A DNA stretch of 64,000 nucleotides from Flavobacteriia bacterium. Lineage in GTDB: Bacteria; Bacteroidota; Bacteroidia; Flavobacteriales_D; Crocinitomicaceae. The stretch spans positions 62,001 to 126,000 of the forward strand of contig CANFUT010000004.1 of NCBI GenBank assembly GCA_947450325.1, written 5' to 3'. The notes under the pieces were generated by a model. The model did not search any database. It saw only the letters and a program-made list of their open reading frames with translations, and was not told the DNA's origin. The stretch's first letter is position 1. The number at the start of each line of letters is the position of its first letter. Position numbers and translations under genes: made by a program. Below are positions 34,744 to 43,401 of the stretch, one piece after another.

Positions 34744-35754
34744 ATGATTTTTGTCACCGGAGGAACAGGACTTTTAGGAAGTCATTTACTTTACAAATTG
34801 TCGCAACAAGATGTTTCTATCCGCGCGATTTTTCGTGACGAATCAAAAATCAAACAAACCTTCAAGATTTTCCAATTTTATTCAGCTGAAAATGCAGAAA
34901 CTTTATTCTCAAAAATTGAATGGGTAAATTGTGATGTCTTGGATGTCATGACTTTGGAAGAATTGATGCAAGGTTCTGAAATTGTATATCATTGTGCAGC
35001 AATTGTTTCCTTTGCGAGAAGAGATTTTTTCAAGATGATGAAAATCAATCGTCGCGGTACTGCAAATATTGTCAATATCGCTCTTGGTTTAAATGTCAAA
35101 AAACTTTGTTTTGTTTCTTCAACTGCAGCGGTTTCAAACGATGTTGATCATCCCGATAATCCACTGGTTGAAAAAAATAAATGGGTTCAAACACCAGAAA
35201 CGAGTGGTTATGCTATTTCTAAATATTCCTCAGAAAAAGAAGTTTGGCGAGGAATCGAGGAAGGTTTGGATGCAATAATCGTTAATCCAAGTATGATTAT
35301 TGGTCCAGGAAATTGGGATGAAAGTTCATTGAAGATTTTGAGAACCATCTCCAAGGGTTTTAAATTTTATACAGCTGGCTCAAATGCATTTGTAGACGTG
35401 AGAGATGTTGCCTCTGCAATGGTCCGACTAATGGATTCAGAAATAAAAAATGATCGATTCTTAGTTACAGGAACCAATATCAGTTTCAAATCATTTTTTG
35501 ATAAGGTTGCCATTCAAATGGGAGTAAAGGCTCCAACAATTTTAGCGGGTCCATTTTTGAGTGCCCTAGCATGCAATTTATCTTGGTTTACGAGTCTGTT
35601 TACTGGTAAGCGAACATTAACCAAAGATTCCGTTAGAAGTGCGCAGGCTACCACAACTTACAGCAGCGAAAAATTATTACATGCCTTGGACGACTTTCAA
35701 TTTAAATCAATCGATGAAACCATCGAAAATGCTGTGAAAGGCAGAATTCAATAA
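34744..35754 (+). CDS. NAD-dependent epimerase/dehydratase family protein
   Basis: A 336-residue extended short-chain dehydrogenase. The NAD(P) loop is TGGTGLLGSHLL (residues 5-16), NCDVLD is near 60, HCAAIVSF near 82, a serine-rich FVSSTAAVS strand near 125, and the catalytic YxxxK as YAISK near 155. The substrate-side half is helical. Comparable Bacteroidetes proteins are annotated as 3-beta-HSD or dihydroflavonol reductase-like, without known substrate. The gene is alone, preceded by palindromes and followed by a shared terminator. Confidence 0.85.
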   Translation: MIFVTGGTGLLGSHLLYKLSQQDVSIRAIFRDESKIKQTFKIFQFYSAENAETLFSKIEWVNCDVLDVMTLEELMQGSEIVYHCAAIVSFARRDFFKMMKINRRGTANIVNIALGLNVKKLCFVSSTAAVSNDVDHPDNPLVEKNKWVQTPETSGYAISKYSSEKEVWRGIEEGLDAIIVNPSMIIGPGNWDESSLKILRTISKGFKFYTAGSNAFVDVRDVASAMVRLMDSEIKNDRFLVTGTNISFKSFFDKVAIQMGVKAPTILAGPFLSALACNLSWFTSLFTGKRTLTKDSVRSAQATTTYSSEKLLHALDDFQFKSIDETIENAVKGRIQ

Positions 35755-35781
35755 ATCTTACCCTAAAATTTAAGTACAAAA

Positions 35782-35811
35782 AAAACGGAATACCCTAAAG
35801 TATCCCGTTTT
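35782..35811. terminator. Bidirectional terminator between convergent genes
   Basis: A 12-base stem (35782-35793 with 35800-35811, one mismatch) around a 6-base loop, with an A-run on the left and a T-run on the right, so it works in both directions. It separates the epimerase gene from the convergent lamin-tail T9SS gene. Confidence 0.8.
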
Positions 35812-35831
35812 CAAGTATTGAATTATTTTTA

Positions 35832-37559
35832 TTAGTTTCTTACAACTCTTAAAATAGATGTTCCTTTTTCAGTCGCTACATGAATCAAGTAAACTCCATT
35901 TGGATTGTTACTCAAATCAATCGCAGCACCATTTTGAACATTGCTGTAGTTCGCAATTACTTTTCCTAAAGCGTTGTATACAGATACATTCGCTTGTTCT
36001 GTGGGAATAGTCAAATTAATTTTTCCTTTGGTTGGATTTGGATAAACAGAAATAGTTGATTCTTCTTTGTTCTCATTGATTCCAGCTGAATTAACTGTGA
36101 CACAAGAAGAGGTACTTGAGCATCCATTTGTATTTGTTACTACCACTGAATAATTTCCATTTGCAGTTGCTACATAAGTTGCACTCGTAGCTCCACTGAT
36201 TGGTTGGCTAGTTGCACAATTGATCCATTGGTATGATTGACCAGCTGGACCAGCAACTAAAGTAGTTCCTGTTGAAATTGTTGCGGTTGCTGTCGGTACA
36301 GGATTAACAGTTACCGTAACTTGGTCCGTATTTGAACAACCATTTGCATCAGTTCCTGTTAAAGTATATGTTCCTGTTGCAGTTGGAGTAAAATCTGTTC
36401 CATCAATTACGCCATTGTTCCATGCTAAGTTAGTTACACCTGAACCAACAAGTGTCACAGATTCTCCCGCACAAACTGTTTGATCAGCTCCTGCACTAAC
36501 TGTTGGAAGCGAATTAACTGTTACCAACACTTGATCAGTATTTGAACATGCACCGCTAGTCAAAGTTACAGTATAGGTAGTTGTTGCTGAAGGATTAAAT
36601 GCAACACCATTTGTAACACCATTATCCCATGAGATTGTGCCAGTTCCAGTAGCAGTCAAAATTACACTTGCACCTGCACAAATTGTTTGATCGTTTCCAG
36701 CATTTACAGTTGGCGCTGTTCCTGAAACAGTAACTACAACCTCTGTTCTTGGACTTGGAGGGCAACCTACGATTGTTTCTTCAACCCAAAATGAAGTAGT
36801 GGAAGGCAATGCGCCCGTTGTGAATGAAGTTCCATTTCCAATCGAAGTTCCGCCAACGTTAACATCATACCAATATAAAGTGGAATTTGTTAAACTTGCT
36901 GTTGCACTCAAATTGGCAGTTGCACCGCTACAAATTGTTGCTCCGGTTGCAGTTGGTGCAGCGATAGGATTACATGGAACACCACCACAGTTTGAAGTAT
37001 GAGCACCTAAATTTGTAATATCATCAACAGCTCCAACGATCCACTCAGATGAACTAGCATCAGTTCCTGCAGAAATTGTCCAGTTTGCATTCGGAGAGCA
37101 AATTGAAGATTTTCTAACAAGTGTTTTATCCAATGAACCAGCTAAATCTCCAGCAACAGCCCAAGAAGTTCCAGGGTCAGTTCCAACAGTTCCAATTACA
37201 TCAATGGCAACACTGTTTTTTTCTAGGGTTACAGCGTCATCACCGTTAAATCCAGTGACTCCTGAAGTTACATCGGCTAGTGCTAAAATAGCTGTACTTG
37301 CTTGAGCGCTTGCTACAACGTAAACATCTTGATCGGCAAGTGTGCCTGTAAGCGCCAAAGTTACATTTGGAGTTAAAGATCCATTGTTGTATAGTTTCAA
37401 AGCGTAAACAGATAAATCAACTGAAGCACCAGTACCATTGTAAATTTCAATGTATTTATTGTTGCTTGTTCCTTCTCCGTATTCAGAGATAAATAAGTCT
37501 GTTGTTTGAGAAAATCCTAAGAAAGGAACTAAAAGTAAAAGCAGTGTAAAAATTTTCAT
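35832..37559 (-). CDS. Secreted lamin-tail domain protein with Ig-like repeats and T9SS type A sorting domain
   Basis: A 575-residue protein: signal peptide (1-17, ending GFSQ), a lamin-tail domain at about 20-190 (LFISEYGEGTSNNKYIEIYN, GDDAVTLEKN, STSWAV-like and NANWTIS segments), and Ig-like modules. Two of these are near copies of about 70 residues (NAGNDQTICAGASVILTATG and SAGADQTVCAGESVTLVGSG, each ending in QVxVTVN). The C-terminus is a type A sorting domain (ISVYPNPTKGKINLTIP to TSILRVVRN). It is a cell-surface or released protein; lamin-tail domains often accompany nucleases or adhesins, but no catalytic domain is present. Confidence 0.87.
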   Translation of the reverse strand: MKIFTLLLLLVPFLGFSQTTDLFISEYGEGTSNNKYIEIYNGTGASVDLSVYALKLYNNGSLTPNVTLALTGTLADQDVYVVASAQASTAILALADVTSGVTGFNGDDAVTLEKNSVAIDVIGTVGTDPGTSWAVAGDLAGSLDKTLVRKSSICSPNANWTISAGTDASSSEWIVGAVDDITNLGAHTSNCGGVPCNPIAAPTATGATICSGATANLSATASLTNSTLYWYDVNVGGTSIGNGTSFTTGALPSTTSFWVEETIVGCPPSPRTEVVVTVSGTAPTVNAGNDQTICAGASVILTATGTGTISWDNGVTNGVAFNPSATTTYTVTLTSGACSNTDQVLVTVNSLPTVSAGADQTVCAGESVTLVGSGVTNLAWNNGVIDGTDFTPTATGTYTLTGTDANGCSNTDQVTVTVNPVPTATATISTGTTLVAGPAGQSYQWINCATSQPISGATSATYVATANGNYSVVVTNTNGCSSTSSCVTVNSAGINENKEESTISVYPNPTKGKINLTIPTEQANVSVYNALGKVIANYSNVQNGAAIDLSNNPNGVYLIHVATEKGTSILRVVRN

Positions 37560-37644
37560 AAGCTATATTTATATATTCAGTCGTAAAGGTAAGGCAACAA
37601 AATGATACTTAAAAATAAATTGGTGTCAAATTTAGATTAATTCA

Positions 37645-38214
37645 TCAAGGATTTAAACGTTTTGTAACATATTGATTCACTCTTTCATAAAACTGAAAAG
37701 GGGAAAATGTTCGCCATTCAATTTCATCCAAATCACCTCCCATTACAAAATAGCTGTCGATGTGAATGTGTTCAAATTCTTTTACAACGTGGTCGTGAAA
37801 ATTGATGAGTGCAATCCAGCCGTCTTCAACTTCGTCAAACCATTCTTCATAATAACAATCGTCGGAATAGTGAAAATTCAATACATTTTCTCCAATCAAA
37901 ATGAATTTATTGATTCCATGTTCAATTAAAGGCTCGATAATTTCACGTTTAAAAGTCATGATGTCATTTTCTATTGCATCGTTCCATTCGCCAAACATTT
38001 CAATAATGGCATAGGATTCATCGTATTCAACAAACAATATTTTAATAACCAAAGTCCGTGACCCCATGTTGTCCCACTGCGGATGAATTAAGTAATTGTA
38101 AATTTGATCTGTAAATTCAAATTCGCTGTAATCTCTGTTGAAAAATGGGGAAGAAGGATCTTCGGAAGCAATATAAAAATCGCGCCATTGATAATATGGT
38201 TCTATGAAATGCAT
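37645..38214 (-). CDS. Conserved-looking acidic hypothetical protein
   Basis: A 189-residue, strongly acidic and aromatic protein without signal peptide or membrane segment. It begins MHFIEPYYQWRDFYIASEDP; other marks are IMTFKREIIEPLIEHGINKF, a VLNFHYSDDCYYEEWFDEVE stretch, and YFVMGGDLDEIEWRTFSPFQ. Good codon use over the whole length supports a real gene. I recall similar uncharacterised proteins in Flavobacteriales but no function. It stands alone. Confidence 0.65.
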   Translation of the reverse strand: MHFIEPYYQWRDFYIASEDPSSPFFNRDYSEFEFTDQIYNYLIHPQWDNMGSRTLVIKILFVEYDESYAIIEMFGEWNDAIENDIMTFKREIIEPLIEHGINKFILIGENVLNFHYSDDCYYEEWFDEVEDGWIALINFHDHVVKEFEHIHIDSYFVMGGDLDEIEWRTFSPFQFYERVNQYVTKRLNP

Positions 38215-38327
38215 GTCAGAATTTTAAATTTGGAATAGAATTTGCAAATAAATTGTAAAATATAAAAAGTAGCTTGAACGTTCTTAATTTTCAATTACTT
38301 TTGAATACGAATTGTAAATACAAAAAT

Positions 38328-39758
38328 ATGTCTTTGAAACAAATTTTACCAATTTTAGCAGGCTTTTTATTCTTAGTTGCTTGCTCAGGAAACAATGATC
38401 GACCAATTAAGGAATCTGTTTCCGCTTTTATGAATGACAATGAGTCTATTATCGCTTTTGGTTCTTTGAATTACAACCAGATTCTTAATAAAGCTGAATA
38501 CAAGAAAATAGATAAATTGGGGAGCTTGATCGAAGAGAGATTATCTGATGCGTTGAATCCTGAATCGCCCATTTATTTTGCTATGGAAGGTCCGTTTGAT
38601 AGAAATGGAAATCCAAAATCGACTTATGTCTTTTTAGATGTTCAAAATAAAGATACTTTGGAAGATCGTTTGGCTTCATCAGGACTTTTCATTGAAGAAG
38701 CAGGCGAAATGAAATATTCTGTCAACGATGATTTAAGCGTGGGAATCAAAGGGAATTTGGCAATTGTTGTAATCAAAAATGAAGACTACGACGGAAAACT
38801 AGCACTTGAAGCCGCTTTCAATAAGACGAAAGGAGAAATTTCTGGTGGTAAAATGGATGAATTGTTAAGCAAAAACAATGACATCGCGCTCAATGCCAAT
38901 TTGGAAAACTTATATGGAACGTCAAATACAAGTTTGTCGAAGTTGAGTAAACCAAAACAAAAAGAATTGACTGAAATGGTCAAAGATTCTTATCTGCATG
39001 CCACGCTAAATTTCGAAAAAGGTAAAATGGTTTTCAAAACTGAAAATCTTTTTTCAGCAGCATTACAAAAACGCATGTTTTTCAAAGATGATGCAAATGC
39101 AAGCGTTTTGTCAAATCTTGGAAAAGGAAAAGCAAGAATTGGAATTGCGGCGAGCATCGACATGAAAAAAGCGGAAAGCTTTATCGATGATTTTGCGGCT
39201 GATTTTAAAGAAAAAATGATCAATAGCGACACAAAATCTGCGCTTGCCGTAATGCTTTTGGGTGACGGACCACTAAACAAAGTTTTCAGTGGCATCGCAG
39301 GATTGGTTTTGGTTGGTGAACCACAGATGATGGGATTTGTTCCTGAATTGAATTTTACTGTAGGTATAGGAAAAGAAGGTAAGCCGTTGTTCGAACTTTG
39401 GGCTGCAAGCAAAAGTGGTGGTCGATTTATTTACAAAATCACAGACAAAAATTTAATTGGTTCTTCGCCAAATGCTGGCGCAGGCATGTCGTCGTTGGTG
39501 ATTCCAAGTTGTGGCAAAGATTTCGGCAAAAAAGGAATTTCAGGTTTCATCAATTTTGAAGGCTTAGATGTTGAATCGTTTTATTTGCCAGGCGCATACA
39601 AATCGATTTATGTAGTCAAAAACATCACTTTTAAAGTCGACAATAAAGGCAGTGAACTGGTGATTAATTCTACGAATCCAAATCAAAATATTTTAAAACA
39701 AATCATCGATTTAAATACCCAAGATTTGAAAGATATGATGGGCAATATGGCGATTTAA
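38328..39758 (+). CDS. DUF4836-like lipoprotein
   Basis: A 476-residue lipoprotein starting at the ATG at 38328 (MSLKQILPILAGFLFLVACS), lipobox VAC at 17-19; the frame is open further upstream but that gives no signal peptide. The mature protein is a repeat of alpha/beta parts resembling the DUF4836 family of Bacteroidetes: DNESIIAFGSLNYNQIL, a strand-rich middle, and a LEDRLASSG helix. Function unknown, probably envelope-located. A good terminator follows directly. Confidence 0.6.
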   Translation: MSLKQILPILAGFLFLVACSGNNDRPIKESVSAFMNDNESIIAFGSLNYNQILNKAEYKKIDKLGSLIEERLSDALNPESPIYFAMEGPFDRNGNPKSTYVFLDVQNKDTLEDRLASSGLFIEEAGEMKYSVNDDLSVGIKGNLAIVVIKNEDYDGKLALEAAFNKTKGEISGGKMDELLSKNNDIALNANLENLYGTSNTSLSKLSKPKQKELTEMVKDSYLHATLNFEKGKMVFKTENLFSAALQKRMFFKDDANASVLSNLGKGKARIGIAASIDMKKAESFIDDFAADFKEKMINSDTKSALAVMLLGDGPLNKVFSGIAGLVLVGEPQMMGFVPELNFTVGIGKEGKPLFELWAASKSGGRFIYKITDKNLIGSSPNAGAGMSSLVIPSCGKDFGKKGISGFINFEGLDVESFYLPGAYKSIYVVKNITFKVDNKGSELVINSTNPNQNILKQIIDLNTQDLKDMMGNMAI

Positions 39759-39780
39759 AATAAAATTTGAATTGAACTTG

Positions 39781-39819
39781 AAAGTTTGTTTTGGCTGTGC
39801 TGAGACAAACTTTTTTTTT
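39781..39819 (+). terminator. Intrinsic terminator after the DUF4836-like gene
   Basis: AAAGTTTGT at 39781-39789 pairs with ACAAACTTT at 39805-39813, followed by a run of Ts to 39819. It lies 23 bases after the stop codon. Confidence 0.8.
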
Positions 39820-39855
39820 GTATCTTTATTTAACCGATTTAAAAACTAAACCAAA

Positions 39856-40227
39856 ATGAAAAGTGGATGGATGTATATATTAGTTTGTAATGATGGCAGT
39901 TATTATACTGGAAGTACAATCGATATACATAGAAGGTTAAATCAGCATCAATCTGGTCAAGGTGCAAATCATACTAAAAAGCGATTGCCAGTAGAATTGG
40001 TTTATTTTGAAGAATATAGCAGAGTTTCAACAGCTTTCTATCGCGAAAAGCAAGTTCAAGGATGGAGTCGCAGAAAAAAAGAAGCGTTGATTCGAGGTGA
40101 ATATGAGAAATTACCGGAATTGTCAAGAGCTTACAAGGACGTTGACTTCGACAAGCTCAGTCAACCAGACAAGCTCAGTCAACCTCACGGTCAAACTCAA
40201 AATGATAAAAGTCCAATTGCAGACTGA
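39856..40227 (+). CDS. GIY-YIG nuclease domain protein with repeat-encoded C-terminus
   Basis: A 123-residue small GIY-YIG protein of the UvrC/Slx1 N-terminal type. The domain fills residues 3-85: MYILVCNDGSYYTGSTIDIH (GIY as MYI, YIG as YTG), then RRLNQHQSGQGANHTKKRLP with the catalytic-region Arg, and VYFEEYSRVSTAFYREKQVQ with the metal-binding Glu. KGWSRRKKEALI-type residues follow. The last 30 residues are not domain but read-through of short DNA repeats (DKLSQPDKLSQP), and the stop codon lies inside a 13-base hairpin arm. Members of this family are stand-alone endonucleases with unclear function. Confidence 0.85.
   Translation: MKSGWMYILVCNDGSYYTGSTIDIHRRLNQHQSGQGANHTKKRLPVELVYFEEYSRVSTAFYREKQVQGWSRRKKEALIRGEYEKLPELSRAYKDVDFDKLSQPDKLSQPHGQTQNDKSPIAD
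40141..40184 (+). repeat. REP-like palindromic direct repeats in the 3' end of the GIY-YIG gene
   Basis: GACAAGCTCAGTCAACC occurs at 40150-40166 and again at 40168-40184 (18-base period). The first copy is part of a hairpin, GTTGACT (40141-40147) pairing with AGTCAAC (40159-40165). It contains CTTCGACAAGCTCAG, which I remember as a short dispersed repeat in several bacterial genomes. Confidence 0.7.
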
Positions 40228-40263
40228 GGCACTCGAAGTCTGCAATTGGCGATCGAAGTCTGC
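40213..40263. repeat. Perfect 13-base inverted repeat and 11-base direct repeat overlapping the GIY-YIG stop
   Basis: CCAATTGCAGACT at 40213-40225 pairs exactly with AGTCTGCAATTGG at 40237-40249 over an 11-base loop. TCGAAGTCTGC at 40233-40243 recurs at 40253-40263. The stop TGA (40225-40227) lies at the top of the left arm. No T-run follows, so this is more like a REP element than a terminator. Confidence 0.7.
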
Positions 40264-40357
40264 TTTTGCAATCAGTTATAAATTATACTTTGATATTGTA
40301 TTTTTGCAGATTAAACCTTTTTCATTCTAAACTGTTCATATAAACAAAAACTAAATC

Positions 40358-40729
40358 ATGTTAGACAAATCAAATTTCAACAATTTAACTGCTGAAGAAA
40401 AAAGAGTCATTCTTCACAAAGGAACAGAAATGCCATTTACTGGCGAATTTAATTCTTGGAAAAAGGCGGGAACTTTTATTTGTCGCCAATGCGAAGCGCC
40501 TTTGTATCATTCGAATGCAAAATTTGATTCAGGTTGCGGTTGGCCATCTTTTGATGATGAAATTCCCGGAGCTGTGCGACAAGTTCCTGATGCTGATGGA
40601 CGCAGGGTGGAAATAATTTGCAACCATTGCGAAGGACATTTAGGACACGTTTTTGTTGGTGAGCGATTTACAGACAAAAATACACGTCATTGTGTCAATT
40701 CAATTTCTTTGAAATTTATTGAAGATTGA
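40358..40729 (+). CDS. msrB: Peptide-methionine (R)-S-oxide reductase
   Basis: A 123-residue cytosolic enzyme reducing methionine R-sulfoxide in proteins. The structural zinc is held by two pairs, CRQC near residue 43 and CNHC near 90. SGCGWPSF near 62 and the catalytic RHCVNSISL near 112 are canonical. No signal peptide, so it acts in the cytoplasm. A perfect -7 type box (TATTTTTG, 40299-40306) lies 52 bases before the ATG. It runs convergently almost into the transglycosylase gene. Confidence 0.96.
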   Translation: MLDKSNFNNLTAEEKRVILHKGTEMPFTGEFNSWKKAGTFICRQCEAPLYHSNAKFDSGCGWPSFDDEIPGAVRQVPDADGRRVEIICNHCEGHLGHVFVGERFTDKNTRHCVNSISLKFIED

Positions 40730-40730
40730 T

Positions 40731-41672
40731 TTATTCAACGCAATCAAACAATTTTACACATTCGCTTTTCGTCATGTCGTGCAAAATGAATTGCGACGCC
40801 AATGCCAGTTGCGTGTAGTTTTGAGAAGAGTTTCCAAAGGATGCTGCGTGCGTTTGCCACATGGCTTTGATCAAACTTTGTCCGCCTTCAGTCGGATTGA
40901 TTTTATTCACTACTGCGCGCACATTCATTGAACCAGCGTGGTAAACATGCAACACAAACAAGCGAAACCACAAATCAGACTCATTGTACACGATGTTGTG
41001 GTCATTCAAGATTTTCTTTGCTTCAGGAATACAAGTTCTATTGATTAATCGCGCTGCGCCGTAGGCAGATTTATTGAAATCTTTGCGTTCGTCTGTGGTT
41101 TTATTGACAATCAATCCTTGCGCTCTTGCTACTCCTGGCATCAATTGAAAAGCACCATAAGCACCAGCCGAAGATTTTTTCAACTGTCCTGGACTTTCAA
41201 TCAACAAGATGGCTTGCGCATACCAAGGATCAACGCCTTGACTTTCAAAAGCTAAAATGCCATTTGAAATGCTTGGATAAACTTCATTGAATTTGTAAAA
41301 ATCATTTTTACCAGTGGTTACGAATATTTTGTCGGTAGAATCAATATTGTTCGCCAATTTGAGGCTGTCTTTGAAAATCGTTTTGCGAGCTTCTGATTGT
41401 TTAGACCAATCTTTGTTCGACATTTTCATGATGATTTGTCGATTCGATGCGACATTTATCAAACAAGAATCTGGAGACAATTTCATGATTTCTTTCCAAA
41501 ACGCAGGTTGAGGTAAGGTGTCCCACAATCCATCAAACAATGGTTGGGAATTCATCAAAATACCACTTTTTTCAGGATTGGTTACTTCAACCAATTCATG
41601 ATCCCAACTTGGAAGTTGCGCATAAAATGGTGTTAAAAAAGCGGAGAAAACTAAAATTAAAAAATATCGCAT
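40731..41672 (-). CDS. Exported lytic transglycosylase (SLT domain)
   Basis: A 313-residue protein with a signal peptide (1-18, ending PFYAQ). The soluble lytic transglycosylase fold is at about residues 140-260: QAILLIESPGQLKKSSAGAY holds the catalytic Glu (in LIESP), followed by GAFQLMPGVARAQGL and the YHAGSMNVRAV segment. It cleaves peptidoglycan glycan strands to anhydro ends in the periplasm. The N-terminal 130 residues are specific to this protein. Cysteines near the C-terminus (ECVKLFDCVE) may form a disulfide. The stop is one base from the msrB stop. Confidence 0.88.
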   Translation of the reverse strand: MRYFLILVFSAFLTPFYAQLPSWDHELVEVTNPEKSGILMNSQPLFDGLWDTLPQPAFWKEIMKLSPDSCLINVASNRQIIMKMSNKDWSKQSEARKTIFKDSLKLANNIDSTDKIFVTTGKNDFYKFNEVYPSISNGILAFESQGVDPWYAQAILLIESPGQLKKSSAGAYGAFQLMPGVARAQGLIVNKTTDERKDFNKSAYGAARLINRTCIPEAKKILNDHNIVYNESDLWFRLFVLHVYHAGSMNVRAVVNKINPTEGGQSLIKAMWQTHAASFGNSSQNYTQLALASQFILHDMTKSECVKLFDCVE

Positions 41673-41864
41673 GGAGAGTGCTTTAAGTTTGAATCTCTAA
41701 GATACGGTTTTTTATCGAAAAATGAAGTTTTTTATTCGATTTTAACGTTTTCTGCTCGTTATTATCCCTTTTTTTAACCAAAAAGTGATTTTTTGCAACG
41801 TTTGCAAAATAATGATTTTAGTGGCATTGAATCATTCTAATCTCAAAAGTAGTACTTTTAGCCT

Positions 41865-42113
41865 GTGAAAATCATTCGAAAAATCATCCAATTTCCGTTG
41901 ATTCTGTTGGTCAAAATTTACCAATGGATAATTAGTCCATTATTTCCCGCAGTTTGCAGATACGAACCTACTTGCTCCAATTACATGATCGAAGCGATTC
42001 AAGTTTGGGGGATTTTTAAAGGAACTTATTTGGGTTTGAAACGCATCGCTTCATGCCATCCTTGGGGCGGACATGGACACGATCCTGTGCCGAAACGGCA
42101 TAAAAAACACTAA
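41865..42113 (+). CDS. yidD: Membrane protein insertion efficiency factor YidD
   Basis: An 82-residue protein with the family hallmark [20 protein letters not shown] (near residues 19-38), [11 protein letters not shown], and the [12 protein letters not shown] ending. It starts with GTG at 41865; no ATG is available before the conserved part. YidD helps YidC insert membrane proteins. In many bacteria it sits beside rnpA and yidC, but here it is alone. A weak hairpin (42108-42137) overlaps its stop codon. Confidence 0.95.
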   Translation: MKIIRKIIQFPLILLVKIYQWIISPLFPAVCRYEPTCSNYMIEAIQVWGIFKGTYLGLKRIASCHPWGGHGHDPVPKRHKKH

Positions 42114-42137
42114 AAAGTCAAAGACTACCTTTTAGTG
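42108..42137. terminator. Weak hairpin between yidD and the OsmC-like gene
   Basis: CACTAAAA at 42108-42115 pairs with TTTTAGTG at 42130-42137 over a 14-base loop. It overlaps both convergent stop codons. Low GC content makes it a doubtful terminator. Confidence 0.3.
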
Positions 42138-42536
42138 CAAGAATGTAAATTCCACCTCCACATTATCACCCAAGGTTTTCGCAACAGGACAAGCTTTTCC
42201 GGCGGCAATCACTTTTTGAGTTTGGTGTTCATCCCAATCATTTCCGCTTAAATCCATTTCAATCACGATTTTTTGGATTCTCCTTGGACTTTCAGCCATG
42301 ATTTTGGTAATTGTTGCATCAGCTTTTTTAAGTAAAAGTCCGTGATTGTTGCAGTAAATTCCCATGATGGTAATCATACATGATGCGTAAGAAGTTGCTA
42401 CCAAATCTGTGGGAGAAAATGCTTCGCCTTTGCCGTTGTTGTCGATGGGTGCATCAGTGATAATCTTCGTTCCAGATGCCAAATGTTCGCATGAAGTTCT
42501 TAAATTGCCGAGATATGTTACTTTGGATGTTGCCAT
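42132..42536 (-). CDS. OsmC/Ohr family peroxiredoxin-like protein
   Basis: A 134-residue protein from the ATG at 42536 (MATSKVTYLGNLRTSC); 13 upstream codons in frame look non-coding. The two catalytic cysteines of the family are visible, one in ATSYASCMITIMG near residue 58 and one in GKACPVAKTLG near 115, in the OsmC order. These proteins reduce organic hydroperoxides in the cytoplasm. It is closest to the general OsmC group (YhfA-like) rather than to Ohr. It is convergent with yidD. Confidence 0.88.
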   Translation of the reverse strand: MATSKVTYLGNLRTSCEHLASGTKIITDAPIDNNGKGEAFSPTDLVATSYASCMITIMGIYCNNHGLLLKKADATITKIMAESPRRIQKIVIEMDLSGNDWDEHQTQKVIAAGKACPVAKTLGDNVEVEFTFLH

Positions 42537-42652
42537 TGTTTTTTTGTTTGAAAAGTAAAGGTAGGAAAAAACCATTGACGATGAATTTAGACTTTAACTT
42601 TATTCTTTTTGACGAACTAAAAAGTTGTATTTTTGTTTAAGATTTTAGTAAA

Positions 42653-43399
42653 ATGTTTCGAAAATTTACGCTTTTGATTTTATTGGTTTTTCCGTTCTTT
42701 TTGAATGGACAAACTCCTGTGGCTGAAAGCGTGGATGTGATTTACAAAAATCAATTTGGAGGTGGAATCATGTTGGCAACAACTGGTGTAGGAGCGGAAG
42801 GATTTTATGGATTTCAAAAGCAAAAGAAAACGACTTGGTTGATCAGTTTGGCGATTGGGAATTTAAAAAGTGAAAAGCAATCCAAAATTTACAACAACAA
42901 TTACAAAGATGCTCGCGGTTATTATTTTGGAAAAATCAATAGTTTATTTTACCTAAATGCATCCTTTGGAGCTTCACATTTATTGTATGAAAGTAAAAGA
43001 TTTCAAGGCGTTGAAATTAGCGGTGTTTGGAGTGCAGGATTGAATTTGGCTTATTTGAAACCTATTTACTTATTGATTAGAGAGCCTTACATTGGCGGTC
43101 AAGGTTATGAAGAGCCTGTGAATGTGCGATATGATCCTGAAATTCACTATCAAGAAAATATTTATGGCAAATCCACTTTCCTGACGGGAATTAAGGAAGG
43201 AAAATTTACATCAGGACTGCAATTAAAAGCGGGAGTTTTGTTCAATTTGAGTAAATTTGACCAGTCAATTAGAGCAATCGAAATCGGCGCGAAAATAGAT
43301 TATTTCTTCAAACCTGTTGATTTAATGTATGCTTCGCCATCGAAATCTTTATTTAACGCTTTGTACGCCAAATTTTTAATTGGTACAAAAAGAACTTAG
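42653..43399 (+). CDS. Probable outer-membrane beta-barrel protein
   Basis: A 248-residue protein with a signal peptide (1-19, ending FFLNGQ). It is followed by alternating hydrophobic and aromatic stretches typical of beta strands ([30 protein letters not shown]-like, [19 protein letters not shown]). Short turns with KEK/NNN spacers and a strand-like end ([13 protein letters not shown]) support a small barrel. The stop is two bases before lipA, so it heads a three-gene unit with lipA and the ABC exporter. A perfect -7 box (TATTTTTG, 42628-42635) precedes the gene. Family not recognised. Confidence 0.65.
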   Translation: MFRKFTLLILLVFPFFLNGQTPVAESVDVIYKNQFGGGIMLATTGVGAEGFYGFQKQKKTTWLISLAIGNLKSEKQSKIYNNNYKDARGYYFGKINSLFYLNASFGASHLLYESKRFQGVEISGVWSAGLNLAYLKPIYLLIREPYIGGQGYEEPVNVRYDPEIHYQENIYGKSTFLTGIKEGKFTSGLQLKAGVLFNLSKFDQSIRAIEIGAKIDYFFKPVDLMYASPSKSLFNALYAKFLIGTKRT

Positions 43400-43401
43400 T
43401 T

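Noticed and set aside
35832-37559. Nuclease activity for the lamin-tail protein
   Set aside because: Lamin-tail domains often accompany nucleases, but no catalytic domain is present here.
39856-40227. Homing endonuclease in an intron
   Set aside because: No interrupted host gene or intron structure is visible on either side; the neighbours are complete genes.
40213-40249. Rho-independent terminator after the GIY-YIG gene
   Set aside because: The hairpin is strong but lacks a T-run, and its left arm overlaps the stop codon; it fits a REP-type repeat better.
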